A DNA stretch of 64,000 nucleotides from Meridianimarinicoccus zhengii (GCF_003254465.1 NZ_QDFI01000011.1:1-64000); one strand, 5' to 3'; positions 23,880 through 32,898 are shown, numbered from the stretch's first letter. Notes: generated by a model from the sequence alone, not told the origin. Made by a program: numbers and translations.

Positions 23880-26780
23880 TCACATCCCCGGCGTGAGCGC
23901 CGCGCGCAGCAGCGCCACGGGATGGGCGCGCAGGCTCAGCCGCAGGCGCAGGTAGTCTTCCACCACCTCCTCCCCCAGCCTTGCGGCGGGCAGGTTCGGG
24001 GGCGGCTCAAACCCGCCTTCGCCGTCCATGTCGTCGAATAGTGGCAAGGGGCGCGCACCGCCGATGGCGCGGGCCTGCCACAGGGCATCGCGGCGCGACA
24101 GCCCGAGGGACGCGAAGGCATCCGCCTCGGCCAGCGCGGTGATGTCGCGCGGGGGCACGCCCGCCTTGCGCCAAACATCATCGACGCCGCGATAGCCGTT
24201 GCCGCGCGCGGCGACGATCCATTCGGCACTGTCCGCGCCCACGCCCTTCACCTGCCGGAACCCCAGCCGCAGGGCAAGCCCGCCGCGCTCGTCCGGCTCC
24301 ATCGCGTTGTCCCAGCCGCTGGCGTTGATGCAGACGGGGCGCACCGTGACCCCGTGTTCGCGCGCGTCCCGGACGATCTGCGCGGGGGCGTAGAACCCCA
24401 TGGGCTGGGCATTCAGCAGCGCGCAGGCGAAGATGCCGGGGTGGTGGCATTTCATCCACGCGGACGCATAGACCAAGAGCGCGAAGCTCGCCGCGTGGCT
24501 TTCGGGAAAGCCGTAGCTGCCGAAGCCCTCGATCTGGCCGAAGCAGCGCGCGGCGAAATCCGCGTCATAGCCGTTGCGCGCCATGCCGCGCAGGAAGCGG
24601 TCGCGGAACACGCCTACATCGCCATGTTTCTTGAATGTGGCGAGCGAGCGGCGCAGGCGGTCGGCTTCTTCGGGGGTGAAGCCTGCACCGGTGATGGCGA
24701 TCTGCATCGCCTGTTCCTGAAAGAGCGGCACGCCCAGCGTCTTGCCCAGCACCTTGCCCAGCGCGTCCGACGGCAGGGTCACGGCCTCCTCGCCGTTGCG
24801 GCGGCGCAGGTAGGGATGGACCATGTCGCCCTGGATCGGGCCGGGGCGGACGATGGCGACCTCGATCACCAGATCGTAGAAACAGCGCGGCTGCATGCGG
24901 GGCAGGAAATTCATCTGCGCGCGGGATTCGACCTGGAACACGCCCAGGCTGTCGGCGCGGCCCAGCATGTCGTAGACGATCGAGTCCTCCTGCGGCAGCG
25001 ACGCCAGATCGAACCGGCCCAGCCCGTGCCGCGCCAGAAGATCGAACCCCCGGCGCAGGCAGGACAGCATCCCGAGGGCAAGGATATCGATCTTGAGAAT
25101 GCCCAGCGCGTCGATATCGTCCTTGTCCCAGCAGATCACGGTGCGCCCATCCATCGCCGCGTTCTCGATCGGGACCAGTTCGTCGAGCCGTCCCTCGGTG
25201 ATGACGAATCCGCCCACGTGCTGGCTGAGGTGCCGCGGGAAGCCTTCGATCTCGTTCACCAGGTCAAGCGTCAGCCGCAGGCACGGGTCGGTGGGGTCCA
25301 GCCCCAGTTCGCGCAGCCGGTCATCGCCCGGCGCACCGCTGCCCCAGCCCCAGACCTGCCCCGCCAGCGCGGCGACCGTGTCGGGGCTGAGGCCCATGGC
25401 GCGCCCGACCTCGCGCAGCGCCCGCTTGGCGCGGTAGTGGATGACCGTGGCGCAGAGCCCCGCCCGGTCGCGCCCGTAGCGGTCGTATATGTGCTGGATC
25501 ACCTCCTCCCGCCGTTCGTGTTCGAAATCCACGTCGATATCGGGCGGCTCGTTGCGCGCCTCGGACACGAAGCGTTCGAACACCATGGTGCCGATTTCCG
25601 GGCTGACCGAGGTGACGCCCAGCGCGTAGCAGACCACCGAATTGGCCGCCGATCCGCGCCCCTGGCACAGGATGCCGCGGCTGCGCGCGAAATCGACGAT
25701 GTCGTGGACGGTGAGGAAATAGGGCGAGAAGGACAGCTTCGCGATGAGGTCAAGCTCGTGGCGCATCTGGGCCGCGACCCCGGCCGGGACGCCGCCGGGA
25801 TAGCGCCGCGCCAGTCCTGCCTGCGCCAGCCGTGCGAGCCGCGCATCGGCGCTGTCGCCGGGGTCGGCTTCGGACGGGTAGTCATAGCGCAACTGGTCGA
25901 GCGCGAAGCGGCAGCGCGCGGCGAGATCCGCGGTGCGGTCCACCGCCGCGGCGTGCGGCCCGAACAGTCGGCGCAGGTCGGCGGCGCTGCGCAGGCGGGC
26001 TTCGCCGTTGGACAGCGCCGCACGACCCAGCCGATCCACGGGCGTGCCGGTGCGGATGGCGGTCAGCACGTCGGCGAGCGGACGGCGACGCGCGACATGC
26101 ATCCGCGGCCCGGCACTGGCGACGGTCGGCACGCCGAGGCTTGCGGCGAGATCCGCCTGCGCGTTGAATCGCACCGCGTCGCGCCCGTCATGGGCGGGCA
26201 CCATCAACAGCCAGACCGCACCGGGGAAGCGGCGCGTCAGCCGTTGCGCCCGTGACAGCCACCCCCCCGCGCCGCGCGGCAGCGAAAGCGCCTGTGGCGG
26301 GTGAAGCACAAGCTCCAGCCCCGCGCCCAAGTCGCACAGATCGTCGAGCGCCAGGTAACAGTCGCCCTTTGGCGCGCGCAGCTTTCCCAGAGACAGAAGC
26401 CGGGAAAGCCGCCCCCACCCGGCCCGATCCCGCGGCAGCGCGGTGACGGTCAACCCGTCATCGAGGCAAAGCCGTGCGGCAGGCAGGAGCCGCGGGGCCG
26501 TGGTCAGCAATGGCGCGGGCCGGTGCGGGTGGCCTGGCGGCACCGGCGGCCCCACCGGGCCGTCGCGCGCCACGGCCATCGCACGCGCCGCCACGTCCGC
26601 CGCGATGTCGCGCGCCGCCACATGTGCCCGCGCCAACCCCGCGACCGTGTTCACGTCGGCGAAGGCGATGGCCTCGATGCCCAGTTCCGACGCGCGCGTC
26701 ACGTATTCCTCGGGGTGGGAGGCCCCGGTGAGGAAGGTGAAGTTGGACAGGGCATCAAGTTCGGCAAATGGCGGCGGCAC
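23880..26780 (-). CDS. dnaE2: Error-prone DNA polymerase DnaE2/ImuC, C-terminally short
   Basis: 966 residues from the GTG at 26780, five bases after GGGAGAA. The N-terminal PHP domain reads FAELDALSNFTFLTGASHPEE and IAFADVNTVAGLARAH, the degenerate PHP of DnaE2. The polymerase core contains NEPPDIDVDFEHERREEVIQ (catalytic aspartates) and CQGRGSAANSVVCYALGV. It ends LRLSLRAHPVALLRAALTPGM, just where DnaE2 proteins normally continue into an OB-fold domain, so about 100-150 residues appear to be missing. No ImuA or ImuB gene is adjacent, although the three usually form one cassette. A LexA-like box lies 31-45 bases before the start. Function in damage-induced mutagenesis is possible but would need partners encoded elsewhere. 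Confidence 0.85.
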   Translation of the reverse strand: MPPPFAELDALSNFTFLTGASHPEEYVTRASELGIEAIAFADVNTVAGLARAHVAARDIAADVAARAMAVARDGPVGPPVPPGHPHRPAPLLTTAPRLLPAARLCLDDGLTVTALPRDRAGWGRLSRLLSLGKLRAPKGDCYLALDDLCDLGAGLELVLHPPQALSLPRGAGGWLSRAQRLTRRFPGAVWLLMVPAHDGRDAVRFNAQADLAASLGVPTVASAGPRMHVARRRPLADVLTAIRTGTPVDRLGRAALSNGEARLRSAADLRRLFGPHAAAVDRTADLAARCRFALDQLRYDYPSEADPGDSADARLARLAQAGLARRYPGGVPAGVAAQMRHELDLIAKLSFSPYFLTVHDIVDFARSRGILCQGRGSAANSVVCYALGVTSVSPEIGTMVFERFVSEARNEPPDIDVDFEHERREEVIQHIYDRYGRDRAGLCATVIHYRAKRALREVGRAMGLSPDTVAALAGQVWGWGSGAPGDDRLRELGLDPTDPCLRLTLDLVNEIEGFPRHLSQHVGGFVITEGRLDELVPIENAAMDGRTVICWDKDDIDALGILKIDILALGMLSCLRRGFDLLARHGLGRFDLASLPQEDSIVYDMLGRADSLGVFQVESRAQMNFLPRMQPRCFYDLVIEVAIVRPGPIQGDMVHPYLRRRNGEEAVTLPSDALGKVLGKTLGVPLFQEQAMQIAITGAGFTPEEADRLRRSLATFKKHGDVGVFRDRFLRGMARNGYDADFAARCFGQIEGFGSYGFPESHAASFALLVYASAWMKCHHPGIFACALLNAQPMGFYAPAQIVRDAREHGVTVRPVCINASGWDNAMEPDERGGLALRLGFRQVKGVGADSAEWIVAARGNGYRGVDDVWRKAGVPPRDITALAEADAFASLGLSRRDALWQARAIGGARPLPLFDDMDGEGGFEPPPNLPAARLGEEVVEDYLRLRLSLRAHPVALLRAALTPGM

Positions 26781-26810
26781 GCGATTCTCCCGGCATCCCG
26801 GCTACAGTAT

Positions 26811-26825
26811 ATTCTTGTTTTGTTC
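26811..26825 (-). promoter_or_regulatory. LexA-like box upstream of dnaE2
   Basis: On the minus strand the sequence is GAAC-AAAACAA-GAAT, one base from the alphaproteobacterial LexA site GAAC-N7-GAAC (GTTC-N7-GTTC on the other strand). It is placed 31-45 bases before the dnaE2 start, where a repressor would overlap the promoter. Confidence 0.6.
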
Positions 26826-26845
26826 CCGCCCCAAGGCGCGGGTCA

Positions 26846-28192
26846 TCACGTGGCGGGTGGGACCGCGTCATGCCCGAGCGCGGCGGCAAGTGCCGCGAAA
26901 CTGTCCGCGACGCCTTCCCGCCGCGTGCGGCCCAGAAAGGCGTCGAGCGCAGGCCAGCAGCGGATCGCCCGGTCAGTCACGGGGTCTGCCCCGGCGACGT
27001 AAAGCCCGGACTGGATCATCAGTTCCGCCTGTTCATAGGCCCCGAGCACCGCACGGGCATCACCGATCACCGCGTTCTCGGAATCGCTCGCCGCGTCGGG
27101 CAGACTTCGCGACACGGATTTCAGCAGGTCGATGGCGGGATAGCGCCCCCGCTCCGCGATCCGCCGCGACAGCACCACATGGCCATCCAGCGTGCCCCGA
27201 AGGGTGTCGGCCACGGGCCCTTCCATGTCCGACCCGGCAACCAGCACGCTCAACACAGCCGTGATGTCGCCCGCGGCCCCGGCCCCCGGCCCGGCCCGTT
27301 CCGCCAAAGCCATGATCTGCTGCGGCATGGAGGCCGGAAAGCCGCCCGGACCCGCAACCTCCCCGGCGGCGAGGGCGATATCGCGATGCGCTTCGGCGAA
27401 ACGGGTGATGGAGTCGACGATCAGCAGCACGTGCAGGCCACGGTCGCGGAAATGTTCGGCCACGGTCATGGCGCTGAGCGCACAGCGGCGTCGCAGCATC
27501 GCCGACTGGTCCGAGGTCGCCGCGACCACGACCGCCCGGCGCATCCCGTCCGGCCCCAGCACGCCCTGCACGAAATGTCCCAGTTCACGTCCCCGTTCGC
27601 CCACCAGAGCAACGACGACCACGTCCGCGGCCAGGTTACGCGCCAGCAAACCCAGCAAGGTGGACTTGCCAACGCCCGATCCGGCGAAAAGCCCGACCCG
27701 CTGCCCGCGCGCGATGGGCAGGACGGTGTTGAAGGCGGCAAGACCCGTATCGATCCGTCCGCCGAGCCCCCGCCGCGTGGCGGCAGGCGGCGGCGCGGCC
27801 ACGACCGGTTGCGGATTGCGGCCCGGAAACAGCGGCGCTCCGTCGAGCGGCTGCCCGTCCGGATCGACGATCCGGCCCAGCCATGTCCGGTCGGGTGACA
27901 GGCGCGCGGGGCCGAGCACCAGAACGCGGTCGCCCATGAACAGGCCGGCGGGCGGTTCGGCCGGCAGCACCTCGACCACACCCGCGGGCCCACCGCTGAT
28001 GCGCAGCACCTCGCCCTCCAGCCGCCGGGCGGTGCGGCTGACGATGCGGACCCGGTCGCCGAGGCCAACCTTGTCGGCCAGGCCCGCGACGGTCACGGTC
28101 AGGTCTGCCAGACCGACGACGCGACCCACGGGATAGACCGTGTCGATGGCGCCGATGCGGGCGGCGAGTTGTGCGATCTCCGGCGCGGCCAT
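26846..28192 (-). CDS. fliI: Flagellar type III export ATPase FliI
   Basis: 448 residues. The N-terminal beta-barrel part carries RVVGLADLTVTVAGL, the nucleotide-binding core has Walker A VGLFAGSGVGKSTLLG (about 165-180) and Walker B GLHVLLIVDSITRFAEAHRDIALAAGE, and the C-terminus has GRYPAIDLLKSVSRSLPD. All match the F1-beta-like FliI family. It drives unfolding and entry of flagellar substrates into the export gate. It is transcribed away from flgB across an 83-base divergent region with a CtrA-like site. FliH, its regulator, is encoded 27 kb away in the second locus and a FliJ-like gene sits near flhB. Confidence 0.93.
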   Translation of the reverse strand: MAAPEIAQLAARIGAIDTVYPVGRVVGLADLTVTVAGLADKVGLGDRVRIVSRTARRLEGEVLRISGGPAGVVEVLPAEPPAGLFMGDRVLVLGPARLSPDRTWLGRIVDPDGQPLDGAPLFPGRNPQPVVAAPPPAATRRGLGGRIDTGLAAFNTVLPIARGQRVGLFAGSGVGKSTLLGLLARNLAADVVVVALVGERGRELGHFVQGVLGPDGMRRAVVVAATSDQSAMLRRRCALSAMTVAEHFRDRGLHVLLIVDSITRFAEAHRDIALAAGEVAGPGGFPASMPQQIMALAERAGPGAGAAGDITAVLSVLVAGSDMEGPVADTLRGTLDGHVVLSRRIAERGRYPAIDLLKSVSRSLPDAASDSENAVIGDARAVLGAYEQAELMIQSGLYVAGADPVTDRAIRCWPALDAFLGRTRREGVADSFAALAAALGHDAVPPAT

Positions 28193-28237
28193 GGCTGAAC
28201 TCCTGTCCTGACAAAACCCTTTCTAAACGAATCGCAG

Positions 28238-28252
28238 TTAAGCCGAGGTTGA
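28238..28252 (+). promoter_or_regulatory. CtrA-like site between fliI and flgB
   Basis: TTAA-GCCGAGG-TTGA matches the CtrA full-site pattern TTAA-N7-TTAA at seven of eight positions and lies 24-38 bases before the flgB start. CtrA control of flagellar genes is well established in Rhodobacterales, but this is a short motif. Confidence 0.4.
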
Positions 28253-28275
28253 AGCAAATCGTGGGAGAAGCCCCG

Positions 28276-28671
28276 ATGTACAAAGATTTACAGTTCTTTA
28301 ACACGGCGTCCGCGCTGGCCCGGCACGCGTCGGACCGCCAGCATGTCATCGCCCGCAACATCGCCCATGCGGATACGCCGGGCTATGCCGCGCAGGACAT
28401 CCCGGACTTCGCCGACGCATGGCGACCGGCGGGCAGCAGCACCGTGGCGCTGAAGGCGACGCGCCCCGGCCATGATCCCGCCGTGGCGCGGGTGGCGCAG
28501 CTCGACCTCGCACCGCGGGAAGTCAGCGGCGATGCCTCGCCCAACGGCAACACGGTGTCGATCGAAACGGAAATGGTGAAATCCAGCCTCGTGCGCCAGC
28601 AGCACGATCTTGCGCTCGCGGCCTATCGCGGCGGGCTCGATCTGCTGCGCAGCGCGCTCGGGCGCCGGTAA
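28276..28671 (+). CDS. flgB: Flagellar proximal rod protein FlgB
   Basis: 131 residues starting MYKDLQFFNTASALARHASDRQ at 28276, behind GGGAGAAG; the longer open frame upstream is not coding. The rod signature ARNIAHADTPGYAAQDI is at about 27-43, and the C-terminus has the coiled SIETEMVKSSLVRQQHDLALA helix. It forms the first segment of the rod with FlgC and FliE inside the periplasm. It opens a nine-gene rightward flagellar operon with gaps of 1-36 bases. Confidence 0.9.
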   Translation: MYKDLQFFNTASALARHASDRQHVIARNIAHADTPGYAAQDIPDFADAWRPAGSSTVALKATRPGHDPAVARVAQLDLAPREVSGDASPNGNTVSIETEMVKSSLVRQQHDLALAAYRGGLDLLRSALGRR

Positions 28672-28683
28672 GGGAGACGCAAC

Positions 28684-29076
28684 ATGAGCGATCTGCGGGA
28701 CAGTCTTGCCATCTCGGCCAGCGGCATGCGCGCACAGGCCACGCGACTGCGGCACGTGGCCGAGAACATGGCGAACGCGGACACGCCCGGCTATCAGCGC
28801 AAGCTGGTGACCTTCGAGACGGTGGCGGGCCGTACCGAAGAGGCCGGGCAAGTGCGCACCGGACCGGTCCAGCTTGACCGATCAGTCCCTGCGCAGATCT
28901 ACGATCCGTCGCACCCGCTGGCCGACGGCGACGGCTACTACCGCGGCTCCAACGTCAATTCGATCCTCGAAATGGCCGACAGCCGCGAGGCTCAACGCAG
29001 CTACGAGGCCAACCTGCGCATGTTCGACCATGCGCGCAAGATGACCACATCGCTGCTCGACCTTCTGAAGAGATAA
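28684..29076 (+). CDS. flgC: Flagellar proximal rod protein FlgC
   Basis: 130 residues. The rod/hook signature RHVAENMANADTPGYQRKLVTF lies at 25-46 in short form, and the C-terminus NVNSILEMADSREAQRSYEANL is the conserved packing helix of FlgC. Length is normal. It sits 12 bases after flgB and 12 before fliE, preceded by AAGGGAGA, and builds the next rod layer. Confidence 0.93.
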   Translation: MSDLRDSLAISASGMRAQATRLRHVAENMANADTPGYQRKLVTFETVAGRTEEAGQVRTGPVQLDRSVPAQIYDPSHPLADGDGYYRGSNVNSILEMADSREAQRSYEANLRMFDHARKMTTSLLDLLKR

Positions 29077-29088
29077 GGGAGACCATCC

Positions 29089-29382
29089 ATGATGTTCCAG
29101 GCAAACGGGGCGCTGCAATCCTATCTGCAGGCGAAGCCCGCAACCCGCCCGAACCCAACCGATACTCCGCCGCTGGGCAATGCGGGCGGCACCGCCGTCG
29201 CGGATTTCGCGGCAACGCTCGCAGCGACCGACCCGGTGGCGCAGCAGACCATGGTCGCGGGCGGCGATCCGCAGGCGTTGGTGGAGGCGCTCACCCAGAC
29301 ACAGCTTGCGATGGATACCGCCGTCGCCGTGCGCGACCGGGTGGTCGAGGCCTACCAGGAAATCCTGCGGATGCCGGTCTGA
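29089..29382 (+). CDS. fliE: MS-ring/rod junction protein FliE
   Basis: 97 residues. The first half is unconserved; the second half has QALVEALTQTQLAMDTAVAVRDRVVEAYQEILRMPV, divided here into the FliE signature helices (LAMDTAVAVRD and VEAYQEILRMPV). FliE links the MS ring and the export gate to the rod. The start ATG-ATG follows AAGGGAGA; either codon could be used. fliQ follows two bases later. Confidence 0.9.
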   Translation: MMFQANGALQSYLQAKPATRPNPTDTPPLGNAGGTAVADFAATLAATDPVAQQTMVAGGDPQALVEALTQTQLAMDTAVAVRDRVVEAYQEILRMPV

Positions 29383-29384
29383 TC

Positions 29385-29651
29385 ATGCCCGAGGCGGTTT
29401 TCTACGACACGTTGCGCGCGGGTCTCTGGATCGCGGTCCTGATTTCGCTGCCAATCCTGACGGCGGCGCTGGTCGCGGGGCTGGTGGTCGGCCTGTTCCA
29501 GGCCCTGACCTCCATCCAGGAGATGACGTTGACCTTCGTGCCGAAACTCGCCGCCATCCTCGTGGTCTACTGGGTCAGCATGAGCTTCATGACCCGCACG
29601 CTCACGACCTTTTTCGACGGGACGATCATCCCGCTGATCGCCGGAGGCTGA
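29385..29651 (+). CDS. fliQ: Flagellar export gate protein FliQ
   Basis: 88 residues with two membrane helices. The blocks LWIAVLISLPILTAALVAGLVVGLFQALTSIQE (read in two helices) and LTFVPKLAAILVVYW match FliQ closely. With FliP and FliR it forms the export channel inside the basal body. FliR lies 5 kb away in this locus and FliP in the second locus. Confidence 0.93.
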   Translation: MPEAVFYDTLRAGLWIAVLISLPILTAALVAGLVVGLFQALTSIQEMTLTFVPKLAAILVVYWVSMSFMTRTLTTFFDGTIIPLIAGG

Positions 29652-29652
29652 C

Positions 29653-30369
29653 ATGGAAAACGCCACATACGCCACGCTGACCCGCCAGAGCGGGCTGCGC
29701 CAGGAACTTCAGGTCATCGCGCACAACATCGCGAACACGGCCACGGACGGGTTCCAGAAAGAAGGGCTGATCTTCTCCGAGCACGTGCAGCGGCTGGAGG
29801 ATGCGGACACATCGCTGTCGATGGCGCGCGCCAATGCGCGGATGATCGACCGCAGCCAGGGGCAATTGACCCGGACCGGCGGCACCTTCGATATCGCCAT
29901 CGAGGGTGAGGGCTATTTCATGGTCGAAACCCCCGATGGCAACCGGCTGACGCGGGCGGGATCGTTCCATCCCAACGGCGAAGGTCTGCTGGGCGCGTCC
30001 GACGGGGCGCTCGTGCTCGACCCGGGTGGCGTTCCCATCTTCATCCCGCCAGGCGTGCGCGACGTGCAGATCGGCCGCGACGGATCTGTCAGCGGCGACG
30101 GGCAGCCGCTCGGGCAGATCGGCGTGTTCGACCCCGCCGCGGACGCAAGCCTGACCCGCTCCGGCGACGTGCGCTTCGACATCGACGGCCCCGTGGAAGC
30201 GCAGGAGAACCCGACGCTCGCGCAGGGCTTCCTCGAAAGCTCGAACGTGGACCCGGTCCTGGAAATCGCCCGGCTGATCGAAGTGCAGCGCGCCTATGAA
30301 CGCAGCCGCGACATCATCTCCACCGAGGACGAACGCATCCGCGCCGTTCTCCAGACACTCGGCCAGTAG
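29653..30369 (+). CDS. flgF: Flagellar basal-body rod protein FlgF
   Basis: 238 residues. The N-terminal rod signature is ELQVIAHNIANTATDGFQKEG, the centre has FDIAIEGEGYFMVETPDGNRLTRAGSF, and the C-terminus is NVDPVLEIARLIEVQRAYE, all in short order as expected for FlgF/FlgG-type distal-rod proteins. It is shorter and less G-like than the next gene, which fits FlgF. It starts one base after the fliQ stop. Confidence 0.88.
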   Translation: MENATYATLTRQSGLRQELQVIAHNIANTATDGFQKEGLIFSEHVQRLEDADTSLSMARANARMIDRSQGQLTRTGGTFDIAIEGEGYFMVETPDGNRLTRAGSFHPNGEGLLGASDGALVLDPGGVPIFIPPGVRDVQIGRDGSVSGDGQPLGQIGVFDPAADASLTRSGDVRFDIDGPVEAQENPTLAQGFLESSNVDPVLEIARLIEVQRAYERSRDIISTEDERIRAVLQTLGQ

Positions 30370-30405
30370 ACCGGCCCATCACACGGAAAGCAAAGGGGAC
30401 CGCCC

Positions 30406-31191
30406 ATGCGTGCGCTCAAGATCGCCGCCACCGGCATGACCGCCCAGCAAATGCGGGTGGAAGTGATTTCGAACAACCTCGCCAACATGAGCACGACCGC
30501 CTACAACACGCGGCGCGCCGAGTTCGCGGACCTGCATTACCAGCAGCTCCAGAGGCCGGGATCGATCAACGCCGCCGACGGGACCGTCGTGCCCACCGGC
30601 GTGCAGCTCGGCCTCGGGGTGAAGCCCACGGCGGTGGCGGTGCACCTGGCGCAAGGCGCGCTGACCCAGACAAGCGGCGATCTCGACATCGCGATCGAAG
30701 GCGCGGGATACCTGGAGGTGACCATGCCCGATGGGGGCGCGGCCTTCACCCGCGACGGCGGGCTGAAACGCTCCGCCGAGGGGCAGGTCGTCACGTCCGA
30801 CGGCTATCCGATCGCGCCCGATATCGTGATCCCCGATGACGCGATCAGCCTGACGATCAACGCGGATGGTGAAATCTACGCCTATTTCAGCGACCAGGTC
30901 GAAGCCGAGCTTCTGGGCCAGTTGACGCTGGCAGGCTTTGCCAATCCCCGCGGACTGGAGGCGCTCGGCGGGAACTTGTTCCGCGAAACCGAAGCTTCGG
31001 GCCCCGCCAACGTGGCGGATCCGGGCACGGACGGGCTGGGCACGCTGCGGCAGGGCTATCTGGAGAATTCCTCGGTCGATGCCGTACGCGAGGTCACCGA
31101 ACTGATCGAGGCACAGCGCGGCTATGAACTGAATGCCAAGGTCATCACCGCCGCCGACCAGATGATGGCATCCACTTCGCAGATCCGCTGA
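30406..31191 (+). CDS. flgG: Flagellar distal rod protein FlgG
   Basis: 261 residues, the standard FlgG length. MRALKIAATGMTAQQMRVEVIS then NNLANMSTTAYNTRRAEFADLHYQ matches the family start; SGDLDIAIEGAGYLEVTMPDG and LENSSVDAVREVTELIEAQRGYELN complete the pattern. It forms the distal rod crossing the peptidoglycan and outer-membrane rings. The gene follows a 36-base gap with AAAGGGGA as ribosome site. Confidence 0.94.
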   Translation: MRALKIAATGMTAQQMRVEVISNNLANMSTTAYNTRRAEFADLHYQQLQRPGSINAADGTVVPTGVQLGLGVKPTAVAVHLAQGALTQTSGDLDIAIEGAGYLEVTMPDGGAAFTRDGGLKRSAEGQVVTSDGYPIAPDIVIPDDAISLTINADGEIYAYFSDQVEAELLGQLTLAGFANPRGLEALGGNLFRETEASGPANVADPGTDGLGTLRQGYLENSSVDAVREVTELIEAQRGYELNAKVITAADQMMASTSQIR

Positions 31192-31195
31192 CGCC

Positions 31196-31666
31196 ATGGA
31201 TGCCGCCCCCCCGTTCCGGTCCAAACGCATCATTCGGCCCTTTCTCGGGGCCGCGCTGGCGCTGGTGACGTGCGCGTCCGGTGTCGCGGCCCATGCCGAC
31301 ACGCTGGCCGCGGCACGCAACCTGCCCGCGCATTCGGTGCTGACTGAAGGCGATCTCGTGCGCGACGACACCCCTGTGCCCGGTGCCCTGCACGATCCCG
31401 CGCAGGCGATCGGCCGCGAAACGCGGGTCGCCATCTATGCCGGCCGGCCCGTTTTCGGCGGAGATCTCACCAGCCCCGCGCTGGTGGAACGCAACCAGAT
31501 CGTGCCCCTGACGTATTTCCACGCGGGGCTTGCGATTTCGACAGATGGCCGCGCGCTGGACCGCGGCAGCGTGGGCGACCGCATCCGGGTGATGAACCTC
31601 GCATCGCGCAGCACCGTCATCGGCCGCGTCGGGTCCGATGGCAGCATCAGCGTCGCCCCGAACTGA
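31196..31666 (+). CDS. flgA: P-ring assembly chaperone FlgA
   Basis: 156 residues with a signal peptide after a basic start (LGAALALVTCASGVAAHA, about 17-34). The SAF domain is recognisable in AARNLPAHSVLTEGDLVRDD, then IGRETRVAIYAGRPV and the C-terminal DRGSVGDRIRVMNLASRSTVIGRV. FlgA helps FlgI assemble into the P ring in the periplasm. This is the short form with the single C-terminal domain. flgI is not in the window. Confidence 0.88.
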   Translation: MDAAPPFRSKRIIRPFLGAALALVTCASGVAAHADTLAAARNLPAHSVLTEGDLVRDDTPVPGALHDPAQAIGRETRVAIYAGRPVFGGDLTSPALVERNQIVPLTYFHAGLAISTDGRALDRGSVGDRIRVMNLASRSTVIGRVGSDGSISVAPN

Positions 31667-31683
31667 ACGAGAAAGGACATTCC

Positions 31684-32406
31684 ATGCGCCCGATCCTGCT
31701 CCCGCTCGCACTGTTGGCCGCCGTTGCAGGCTGCGGCCGTCTCGACCATGTCGGGCGCCCGCCGACCTTCTCGCCGGACGATACCAGCCGAGAGCATCTT
31801 GCCATGTCATCGCGCGGGCTGCCGCCGACACTGGAACGGCAGCGGATCGTGGACCAGGCATCGCTCTGGACCGGTGCGCGGAATTCCCTGCTGGGCGACC
31901 GACGCGCGGGGGAGCGTGGTGATATCCTGACGGTGGTCATCGAGATCGACGAACGGGCCGAGATCTCGAACTCCAGCGCAAGGTCGCGGGCCGCGGGCGA
32001 AAACCTCGAGGTGCCGCAGCTTTTCGGCTTCCCGCAGCGCCAGAACATGCCAGACGGCGCATCGGCCGAGAACCCGGTGTCGATCACGTCGTCCAGTTCG
32101 TCCGAAGGCGACGGTTCCGTGCGGCGGCGCGAGAAGCTGACCCTGCGCGTCGCGGCCACCGTGACGGACGTGATGCCGAACGGCGTCATGCGCCTCGAGG
32201 GCTCGCAGGAGGTGCGCGTGAACTTCGAACTGCGCGAGTTGCTGGTATCAGGCTACGTGCGGCCCGAGGATATCACCCGCGGCAACCAGATCACCTACGA
32301 CAAGATCGCCTCCGCGCGGATATCCTATGGCGGGCGCGGCCAGATCAGCGATGTGCAGCAGCCGCGCTGGGGCCAGCAGATTTCCGACATCATCCTGCCC
32401 TTCTGA
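31684..32406 (+). CDS. flgH: Flagellar L-ring lipoprotein FlgH
   Basis: 240 residues. The lipoprotein signal ends in AVAGC at residue 17. SLWTGARNSLLGDRRAGERGD, ILTVVIEIDERAEISNSS, GVMRLEGSQEVRVNFE and the terminal GWGQQISDIILPF-like end (here RWGQQISDIILPF) are the family blocks. It builds the outer-membrane bushing around the rod. It sits 17 bases after flgA with AGAAAGGA as ribosome site. Confidence 0.93.
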   Translation: MRPILLPLALLAAVAGCGRLDHVGRPPTFSPDDTSREHLAMSSRGLPPTLERQRIVDQASLWTGARNSLLGDRRAGERGDILTVVIEIDERAEISNSSARSRAAGENLEVPQLFGFPQRQNMPDGASAENPVSITSSSSSEGDGSVRRREKLTLRVAATVTDVMPNGVMRLEGSQEVRVNFELRELLVSGYVRPEDITRGNQITYDKIASARISYGGRGQISDVQQPRWGQQISDIILPF

Positions 32407-32415
32407 GGATACCCG

Positions 32416-32892
32416 ATGCTGAAATTCCTTCCGATCGTTCTGCCTGTGCTGGGGCTTGGCGCGGGCGTGGGGGCGGGCATATTTGTGCCGCCGCCGGCGC
32501 CCCTTCCCGCCGACTGCCCGGCACCCGAATCCGAAGCGGCGCTCGATGCCTCGACTCCACCCGACACGCCGGTGGAATACATGAAGCTGAACAACCAGTT
32601 CGTGGTGCCGCTGGTGGATGGCAACGACGTGACGTCCATGGTGATCGTGTCCCTGAGCCTCGAAATCGCGCAGGGCCGCCAGGAAGACATCTACAACATC
32701 GAACCCAAGCTGCGCGACGCGTTCCTGCGGGTGCTGTTCGATCACGCGAGCCTTGGCGGATTCGAAGGCAATTTCCTCAGCCATCTCGGACTCGACACCT
32801 TGCGGCTGGCGCTGCGCGAAATGGGGCAATCGACGGCGGGGCCCGTCCTGCGCGACGTGCTGATCGTCGACCTCGTCAAACAGGCGATCTGA
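32416..32892 (+). CDS. FliL-like protein, second copy
   Basis: 158 residues. One N-terminal membrane helix (FLPIVLPVLGLGAGVGAGIFV) is followed by a Pro-rich linker and a periplasmic domain with YMKLNNQFVVPLVD, VIVSLSLEIAQGRQEDIYNIEPKLRDAFLRVLFDHA and LRDVLIVDLVKQAI. This is the layout of FliL, which supports the stator, and the pattern of a C-terminal VLIVDLVKQ-type end is typical. A more classical fliL lies at 56715, so this is a diverged paralogue tied to the ring operon. Whether it is redundant or acts at a different step is unknown. Confidence 0.75.
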   Translation: MLKFLPIVLPVLGLGAGVGAGIFVPPPAPLPADCPAPESEAALDASTPPDTPVEYMKLNNQFVVPLVDGNDVTSMVIVSLSLEIAQGRQEDIYNIEPKLRDAFLRVLFDHASLGGFEGNFLSHLGLDTLRLALREMGQSTAGPVLRDVLIVDLVKQAI

Positions 32893-32898
32893 GCAGCG

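Noticed and set aside
24354-26255. Long open frame of about 630 codons opposite dnaE2
   Set aside because: It is antisense to a clearly conserved polymerase gene. In DNA this GC-rich long open frames opposite real genes are common, and its product is Arg/His-rich with no domain.
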